Shown: one piece after another, positions 58,701-64,000 of the stretch
Layout of the letters: the number at the start of each line of letters is the position of its first letter
Position numbering within the stretch: the first letter of the stretch is position 1
Source: DAHUXN01 sp963729815
Lineage (GTDB): Bacteria; Acidobacteriota; Terriglobia; Acidiferrales; UBA7541
Direction: 5' to 3'
Length of the DNA: 64,000 bases
Assembly (NCBI GenBank): GCA_963729815.1
Contig: CAVSPU010000004.1
Span: forward strand, 806,001-870,000
The notes under the pieces: model-generated
What the model saw: only the letters and a program-made list of their open reading frames with translations
Told to the model about the DNA's origin: nothing
Databases searched by the model: none
Position numbers and translations under genes: made by a program

Positions 58701-59366
58701 ATGGCGAAAGAGATGGACAAGCGGGAATTCATTGCGCGGCGCGTAGCACAGGAGTTGCGCGACGGCTATTACGTAAATCTCGGAATCGGCATGCCGACGC
58801 TTGTGCCAAATTTCCTGCCACCAGGAATGGAGGTCGTGCTGCAATCCGAAAACGGAATGCTGGGCGTTGGGCCATATCCCTACGAGGGCGGCGAGGACCC
58901 GGACCTGATCAACGCGGGCAAGGAAACGATCACGGAGATTCCGGGCTGTTGCTATTTTTCGAGTGCGGACTCCTTCGCCATGATCCGCAGCGGGCGAGTC
59001 GACGTGACGGTCCTCGGTGCGTTGCAGGTCGATGAAAAAGGGAATCTCGCGAATTGGGCGATTCCCGGGAAAATGCTCAAAGGCATGGGTGGCGCGATGG
59101 ACCTGGTGGCAGGCGCGAAACGGGTCATCATCGCGATGGAGCATGCCAACAAAGAAGGCCAGCCAAAGATCATGAAAAAATGCACGCTGCCACTTACCGG
59201 CGTCAGCGTCGTGAAAATGATCGTGACAGACATGGCCGTGATCGACGTGAGCCCGCAGGGACTGGTCTTGAAGGAAATCGCTCCGGGGCTGAAGCCCGAG
59301 GACGTACAGAAGGCGACAGAGGCTCGTTTGCACGTCGCCGCGGGGCTGAAAACAATTTCTGTTTAA
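58701..59366 (+). CDS. scoB: 3-oxoacid CoA-transferase subunit B
   Basis: A 221-aa beta subunit with the catalytic Glu in SENGMLGVGPYPYEG, preceded by YVNLGIGMPTLVPNF and followed by GRVDVTVLGALQVDEKGNLA and MGGAMDLVAGAK. The length and motifs match ScoB. It forms the two-gene unit with subunit A, and is likely to function in ketone body or branched-chain acid catabolism. Confidence 0.94.
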   Translation: MAKEMDKREFIARRVAQELRDGYYVNLGIGMPTLVPNFLPPGMEVVLQSENGMLGVGPYPYEGGEDPDLINAGKETITEIPGCCYFSSADSFAMIRSGRVDVTVLGALQVDEKGNLANWAIPGKMLKGMGGAMDLVAGAKRVIIAMEHANKEGQPKIMKKCTLPLTGVSVVKMIVTDMAVIDVSPQGLVLKEIAPGLKPEDVQKATEARLHVAAGLKTISV

Positions 59367-59456
59367 CTGCCGCGATACGATGACTCTTGGGGCGCCAGAC
59401 GGGTGCGTGCGGCGCGGGAATGGGGTAGCATCGATTAGGACCTCTCAGAGGTGAGG

Positions 59457-59765
59457 ATGGAGCCGCATTCGATTGTTGTTGTCAGCCTGCACAGCCCCAA
59501 GGAACGGATTTGGGGCGAACTGCTCGAAATATCCGTGGCGGGTGTGACCTTGCGCGGAATCGATCTGGATTCGTTTGATGATTTCATCCGGCAAGTGAAG
59601 CATCCCGAAGGCGAGCGAATCGGCTTGCCTACGCTCTTCTTCCCGATGCAGCGCATCGAACGGATTGCGCTTGACGAGGCTCGCGGATCGATTCCTTCGC
59701 TGGCGGAAAAATTCGCGCACAAGGTGGGCCAGACACTGGGGAATTACCTAACGCAATTTGCCTGA
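59457..59765 (+). CDS. Small conserved hypothetical protein
   Basis: A 102-aa soluble protein of unknown function: SIVVVSLHSPKERIWGELL, ISVAGVTLRGIDLDSFDDFI, then LPTLFFPMQRIERIALDEA. The alternation suggests a small beta-rich domain, somewhat like an Sm/LSm or PilZ-like barrel with a C-terminal helix (SLAEKFAHKVGQTL). ATG 59457 has AGAGGTGAGG upstream. It lies 20 bases before the phosphatidyltransferase gene and may be co-transcribed. Confidence 0.7.
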   Translation: MEPHSIVVVSLHSPKERIWGELLEISVAGVTLRGIDLDSFDDFIRQVKHPEGERIGLPTLFFPMQRIERIALDEARGSIPSLAEKFAHKVGQTLGNYLTQFA

Positions 59766-59785
59766 GGGCCCCCCGAAACGCTCCC

Positions 59786-60328
59786 ATGGACAAGAATGTC
59801 TTCACGGTTCCGAATCAGCTCACCTTCCTTCGACTGGGCTTTCTTCCATTCTTCATCATTGCGATTCGCTATAACCGGTACGACTGGGCGCTCGTCTTAT
59901 TGCTTGCGGCCGGGCTGAGCGATGGGCTCGACGGGCTGCTCGCACGCCGGCTGAATCAGAAAACTCAGCTTGGCATGCTTCTCGATCCTATCGCGGACAA
60001 ACTTCTGCTCTCATCGTCATTCCTGATGCTGGCATTGAAGGGAAAGATTGGCTGGTGGCTGGCAATCCTGGTGCTGGGACGCGATGTGCTGTTGTTGACC
60101 GCCTGCGCGGTGATCCTGCTCGTGGTGGGTTACAATTCTTTTCCGCCCAGTATATTCGGCAAATTATCGACCACGTTTCAAATTCTGCTGGTCCTGGTTG
60201 TGATTGTTGGAGCGCTCATGCCGAATCCGCTTCTGCATGATGCGCGAATGCTGCTCGTGTACCTCGTTGCGGGATTCACGATTTTCTCGGGATTTCACTA
60301 CAGCGTTGTCGTCTCGCGCAAGCTTTGA
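59786..60328 (+). CDS. CDP-alcohol phosphatidyltransferase
   Basis: A 180-aa membrane enzyme with the CDP-OH-P signature DG-x2-AR-x8-G-x3-D-x3-D (SDGLDGLLARRLNQKTQLGM...DPIADK, read in part). It starts VPNQLTFLRLGFLPFF, and four to six hydrophobic helices are visible. Such enzymes make phosphatidylglycerophosphate or related lipids from CDP-diacylglycerol. It is similar in length to PgsA, but the alcohol substrate cannot be told from the sequence, so no symbol is given. Confidence 0.9.
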   Translation: MDKNVFTVPNQLTFLRLGFLPFFIIAIRYNRYDWALVLLLAAGLSDGLDGLLARRLNQKTQLGMLLDPIADKLLLSSSFLMLALKGKIGWWLAILVLGRDVLLLTACAVILLVVGYNSFPPSIFGKLSTTFQILLVLVVIVGALMPNPLLHDARMLLVYLVAGFTIFSGFHYSVVVSRKL

Positions 60329-60367
60329 GCCCAAGACAATTGTCACGCCAAGTGCTGCCAGTCTGGT

Positions 60368-61309
60368 TTAGTGGATATAGAATCCCGTGCGCGCGGCCAG
60401 AATCACAAGACCGAAGCTTACGAGAACAACAACTGCTGTGGCCCAGCCCAATGCGTATGCGCGTTTGCGCTCGGAGGCCGTGGCCGGCAGGCGATCAATC
60501 ATAATTTTGCCAAGAATAAAACCCGTTACGCCGCCACCAAGATGGGCCATGTTGTCGATGCCCGGAAAGAAGAATCCCCAGAGAACGAGATAGATGATCC
60601 AGCGATAGACCTGCGAGCGAAGTTGCTGCATCCCTGATCCGCCTCGGCGGTAGGTGATGGCCAGCAGGACCCCGATGAGCCCGACGATCGCACCGGAGGC
60701 GCCAATGCTGAAATGCCCTACAAAACCGCTCAGGGCATAGCCGCCGATCCCACACGCGATATAGAGGAAGAAAAAACGCGGTGAACCGTACACTTCTTCG
60801 ACCGCCGGCGCGAGGTCTACAAGAACCCACATGTTGAACACAATGTGCATCAGATTGGCATGCAGGAAACATGCGGTTATGAGGCGCCAGGGCTGGAGAA
60901 GATCGATCGGGAATGGCAACGACGCGCCGAGTTGCTGGAGAACCTGTCCTGCGACAGAACCGATGCCAAAAAGCATTGCAAAGATTCCACCGCCCTGAGG
61001 GGTGAGCGGCGCCCCTAGTCGCACCGTCAGCAGGAGGCTGATACCGTAAAGGAAGCAACAGGAAATCAAAATTGCGTAGGTGACCGGCGCGGTCGCGGGC
61101 ATGATGCGGCCGAGCTTGCGGCTGGCCGCGGCGAGCGAAAAAGTCAGGCTCGCGCCGCACTGATGGCATCGCGTGGCCGTCGAACCGACCAGCGTGCCGC
61201 AAGCGGGACAGAGTTGGGGGCGTCGTTCTTTCTCCTTGGCATGAAACATCGCGGAGAAGCTATCGCGCCATCTTTCCAGTTTCCAACGCCAGCGTAGGGG
61301 AAGCGCCAA
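60368..61309 (-). CDS. Rhomboid family intramembrane protease with N-terminal zinc ribbon
   Basis: A 313-aa protein. A zinc ribbon at about 34-53 (LCPACG...RCHQCGASL) is followed by a rhomboid core: WRLITACFLHANLMHIVFNMW, the catalytic Ser in IGASGAIVGLIG and the catalytic His in MAHLGGGVTGFILG. All core residues of an active serine rhomboid are present. The zinc ribbon is probably cytoplasmic and regulatory. A shorter start (ATG at about residue 21) is possible. Substrates are unknown. Confidence 0.92.
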   Translation of the reverse strand: MALPLRWRWKLERWRDSFSAMFHAKEKERRPQLCPACGTLVGSTATRCHQCGASLTFSLAAASRKLGRIMPATAPVTYAILISCCFLYGISLLLTVRLGAPLTPQGGGIFAMLFGIGSVAGQVLQQLGASLPFPIDLLQPWRLITACFLHANLMHIVFNMWVLVDLAPAVEEVYGSPRFFFLYIACGIGGYALSGFVGHFSIGASGAIVGLIGVLLAITYRRGGSGMQQLRSQVYRWIIYLVLWGFFFPGIDNMAHLGGGVTGFILGKIMIDRLPATASERKRAYALGWATAVVVLVSFGLVILAARTGFYIH

Positions 61310-61432
61310 TGGTTTCCTTGCGGCGGTTTGGCCGCGTTCCTATAATACCGGAAAATTCTGGAAGCACACGAGGAGAACGAATCGCATCATGAGGAAAAGG
61401 CTAGGGCGCATGGCGTATCGAGCGGCCGGGAT

Positions 61433-62215
61433 GTGGTGCGGATTGTGACTTGGCGCGGTTCATCAAGGCTCATCTCGATTCGTGTTTTCGCGGTCTCGGG
61501 GCCATTGTTTATCGTCATCGTCGCCGTCCTGTTCGTAGCTGGATGTGCGCAGAGACGGCCAATCGCAAGTCCTCCCGTCTCGGCACCTCCAGTTGAGCAG
61601 CCGCCCGTAGCGCAATCGCAACCATCCACGCCGCCTCCGACAATCGGACACTTTCCCGCCGCCCCCAGCGAGTACACCGAGCAGGGCATCGCATCGTGGT
61701 ATGGGGTTCCGTTCAACGGCCGGCGCACGTCAAACGGAGAAATCTACAACATGTTCCTGTACACAGCGGCGCACCGGACTTTGCCCTTTGGCGCCGTGGT
61801 ACAGGTGACGAACCTGAACAATGGCAAGCAGGTCGAAGTGAGAATCAATGACCGGGGCCCCTTCGTTGCGAATCGCGTCATCGATCTCTCTTACTCCGCG
61901 GCTGTAGCCATCGGCATGATCGGAACGGGAACCGCGCCGGTGCGGCTCGACGTGCTTGCGGGACCAAATCCCAACGTGGGCTTCTTTGGCGTGCAGGTGG
62001 GCGCATTTGCCGTGGAGGCCAATGCCGAGCGGTTGCGCGACAGGCTCAGCGCGCGCTATTCGCCGGTCACGATCAAGCCATACGATTCACCGAGCGGGAC
62101 GTATTTCCGCGTCCGAGTGGGCCGAGTGCCGAGTGAAGGCGCCGCGCAACAATTGGCCGAACAGGTCGGGGAGCAGGAACAGTTGGCCGCGTTTGTAGTG
62201 CGGTTGGATGACTGA
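61433..62215 (+). CDS. rlpA: RlpA-like septal lipoprotein with SPOR domain
   Basis: A 260-aa product with an N-terminal hydrophobic helix and lipobox (VAGC near residue 38), a Pro-rich linker, the double-psi beta-barrel RlpA domain (GIASWYGVPFNGRRTSNGE, VTNLNNGKQVEVRINDRGPF, VIDLSYSAAVAIGM), and a C-terminal SPOR domain (VQVGAFAVEANAERLRDRL). RlpA proteins cleave or bind denuded glycan strands at the division site. The start is GTG 61433; GTG 61436 is equally possible. It is divergent from the rhomboid gene. Confidence 0.9.
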   Translation: MVRIVTWRGSSRLISIRVFAVSGPLFIVIVAVLFVAGCAQRRPIASPPVSAPPVEQPPVAQSQPSTPPPTIGHFPAAPSEYTEQGIASWYGVPFNGRRTSNGEIYNMFLYTAAHRTLPFGAVVQVTNLNNGKQVEVRINDRGPFVANRVIDLSYSAAVAIGMIGTGTAPVRLDVLAGPNPNVGFFGVQVGAFAVEANAERLRDRLSARYSPVTIKPYDSPSGTYFRVRVGRVPSEGAAQQLAEQVGEQEQLAAFVVRLDD

Positions 62216-62251
62216 GCCGATTCGAATCCAGGTGGTGCGGCGGGATTTCTG

Positions 62252-64000
62252 CTACTTGTGCTTCATCACGTAGACGCCTTCCCAATCGGCGGGCGGCTCT
62301 TCCGCGATGTATTCCTCGCAGCGTTCCAAGAATACGCGGCTCGGGCCATCCTTCGGCCAGCGCGCCAGATTTTTCTCGAACCACTTCTTCGCTTCTTTCC
62401 AGTTCCGCATTTTGTAGATTTCGTGTCCGTGCGTGAACATGTCGCACAACTCCACCAAATCGCCAGCGGCATCGCGCCGCCCAAGCAGCTCATAGATCGT
62501 CACCGGCAGCAGCTTGCCTTTCACGCGGATCAAGTCGAGTTCACGCACCAGGAAGTTCTCATCGCGCATGGCGATGTAAGTTGATTCCGCGAGAATGATA
62601 TGCGTCGAATATTCTTTGTTGAGACCCTCGATACGGGAGGCGAGATTGACCGAGTCGCCCATCGCCGTATAGCCATAGCGAAGTTCGGAGCCCATGTTGC
62701 CGACCGACGCGATTCCGGTATTGATGCCAATGCCAATGTCGATCACCGGCTGGCCGCGCTGCTCCCATTGCTTTCGGAGTTCGCCCAGGCGCGCCATCAT
62801 GTCGAGTGCGGCCTGCGCCGCAAGATCGGAATGCCCTTGTTGCTCAAACGGAGCACCCCAGAAAGCCATGATGGCGTCGCCGATGTATTTGTCGAGAGTT
62901 CCCTGCCGGTCGAAAATGGTTTTCGTCATCTCGGTGAGGTAGCTATTCAGAAGCGCGGCGAGATCCTGGGCGTCGAGCGATTCGGAAAGGGTCGTAAAGC
63001 CGCGAATATCGCTGAACATAACGGTAATGGCCGTCTTGCGAGGTTCGACGAGCTTCGGGTCGTCGAGGAGCCGGCGGACGACTTCTGGGCTGACATATTG
63101 TCCGAACGCCCCTCGGACGCGCCGCTTCTCATGCTCCTCGATCAGCACGCGATAAAGCGCCACCAGGCTCACATTGGGAATCAGTGTGAAGAGCGAAGGC
63201 ACGATGAAATTCAACCACCAGCCGTGGAGAAATGCCCAATAGACAATCGCTGCGAAGGGCATGAGCAGTAGAAATCCCGCGATCAGCCAGCGCGGTTGCA
63301 CCAGAGCAAGCCAAATACCCAACGGAATCCCAAATAGAAATATTATGGCAAGGTCCGTGAAAACCTGTGGGCCTCCATGAAGCAGAAATTTCTGATTAAT
63401 TATGTTATCGATTACGTTGGCATGGATCTCGACGCCAGGAAAATCAAGCCCGCCAAACGGCGTGGTGCGTAAATCTCCAATTCCTGTCGCCGAGGCCCCG
63501 ACGAGAACCAGTTTGTTCTTGAATGTGCCCGGCGCAAAATTCTTGTTCGCCACGTCGGCGATGGAACGGTAAGAGTAGGTGTGGGAAGGGCCCTGATAAT
63601 TGATCATCATTCGGCCGATGGGATCCGGATGAACGATGAGGCTTGGCCCGAATTCCAGCGCAACGATTCCCGTCTGTCCATAATCGAGGACGGTTTGCTG
63701 GTCAGGCAAATTCAGAAATAGCCGGATAGCCTGGACGTCGATGGAGGCGTAGAAGTCCCAGTTGGACGGATCCGGATCGATCCCATAAGGCAGCGCCAAC
63801 AATGCGCGGCGCACAACGCCGTCGGCGTCGGGCATGACGTTGAAAAATCCTGAACCGGCGCGATCGGAGGCGAGGGCGCCCGTAAAAAGGTCATCATTCG
63901 CCTCGGCGCCCTTCGGAGCTAAACCAAATGCCCGATAGTCGTGGATCAATCGAACGTAACTGGCCGAGCCGCCCGCCGACTGCAGAGCGCGCACTTGCGG
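62252..64000 (-). CDS. CHASE2 domain adenylate/guanylate cyclase (truncated by window edge)
   Basis: The minus-strand frame is open past base 64000, so the N-terminus lies outside the window; at least 582 residues are visible. A CHASE2-type extracytoplasmic sensor region is followed by three hydrophobic helices (around 215-285). The class III cyclase domain follows, with metal-binding Asp residues in VMFSDIRGFTTLSE and DKYIGDAIMAFWG and a catalytic-loop region at GIGINTGIASVGNMG. A short C-terminal helical tail (FTHGHEIYKMRNWKEAKKWFEK) resembles a TPR unit. It makes cAMP or cGMP in response to an external signal. Confidence 0.9.
   Translation of the reverse strand, partial: PQVRALQSAGGSASYVRLIHDYRAFGLAPKGAEANDDLFTGALASDRAGSGFFNVMPDADGVVRRALLALPYGIDPDPSNWDFYASIDVQAIRLFLNLPDQQTVLDYGQTGIVALEFGPSLIVHPDPIGRMMINYQGPSHTYSYRSIADVANKNFAPGTFKNKLVLVGASATGIGDLRTTPFGGLDFPGVEIHANVIDNIINQKFLLHGGPQVFTDLAIIFLFGIPLGIWLALVQPRWLIAGFLLLMPFAAIVYWAFLHGWWLNFIVPSLFTLIPNVSLVALYRVLIEEHEKRRVRGAFGQYVSPEVVRRLLDDPKLVEPRKTAITVMFSDIRGFTTLSESLDAQDLAALLNSYLTEMTKTIFDRQGTLDKYIGDAIMAFWGAPFEQQGHSDLAAQAALDMMARLGELRKQWEQRGQPVIDIGIGINTGIASVGNMGSELRYGYTAMGDSVNLASRIEGLNKEYSTHIILAESTYIAMRDENFLVRELDLIRVKGKLLPVTIYELLGRRDAAGDLVELCDMFTHGHEIYKMRNWKEAKKWFEKNLARWPKDGPSRVFLERCEEYIAEEPPADWEGVYVMKHK

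Overview
The window is about 64 kb of GC-rich bacterial chromosome that looks like an uncultivated member of the Acidobacteriota. The clearest lineage sign is a PadR regulator followed by two ~900-aa MacB/FtsX-like permeases of the ADOP type (acidobacterial duplicated orphan permease). Several PilZ proteins, lineage-typical small hypothetical proteins and dispersed GC-rich intergenic palindromes agree with this. I see no tRNA, rRNA, CRISPR array, phage module or intact insertion sequence. Coding density is high, and many long antisense ORFs are GC-driven shadows that I left out.

Layout. 1-4.5 kb: the N-terminal part of a Lon-like AAA protein (cut by the left edge), an AI-2E-family membrane protein, two small proteins and a secreted M20 amidohydrolase. 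4.5-10.4 kb: padR with a palindromic operator candidate and two tandem ADOP permeases whose 5' ends are nearly identical. 10.4-14.3 kb: a class V aminotransferase, then a gene-poor stretch holding a duplicated ~120-bp repeat, two small hypothetical genes and a 16-bp inverted repeat. 14.3-22 kb: PilZ proteins, a secreted esterase, a Tat-exported M24 peptidase, a Lys-rich protein, a deoxynucleoside kinase, a PilZ 3' remnant and a secreted Gly-rich protein.

22-48.6 kb: the centrepiece. A minus-strand chemosensory operon (TonB-CTD protein, MCP, cheW, cheR, cheA, cheB, cheY-like, cheX) lies beside a plus-strand two-component pair (soluble PAS/GAF histidine kinase and NtrC-type sigma-54 activator). 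A second, larger plus-strand chemosensory cluster follows: PilZ, unknown protein, DHp-like protein, receiver, CheW, MCP, CheR, hybrid CheA, CheB, two CheW-like proteins, pseudo-receiver-PATAN, receiver with coiled coil, PilZ. No flagellar genes are present, so an alternative cellular function such as surface motility, exopolysaccharide or c-di-GMP output is more likely than swimming. I find three sigma-54-type (-24/-12) promoter candidates at 30173-30188 (minus), 34558-34573 and 37557-37572. Each has copies of a palindrome GTCTCA-N3-TGAGAC, or its half-sites, about 100-180 bp upstream. The simplest reading is that the NtrC-type protein encoded between the two clusters drives both.

48.7-64 kb: housekeeping and accessory genes. 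These are a glycine-betaine/choline-type ABC importer, DoxX, a secreted protein made of two tandem repeats, a family 5 uracil-DNA glycosylase, a translationally coupled trpC-trpF-trpB-trpA-tyrA operon, both subunits of a 3-oxoacid CoA-transferase, a small conserved protein, a CDP-alcohol phosphatidyltransferase, a zinc-ribbon rhomboid protease, RlpA-SPOR, and a CHASE2 adenylate/guanylate cyclase cut by the right edge.
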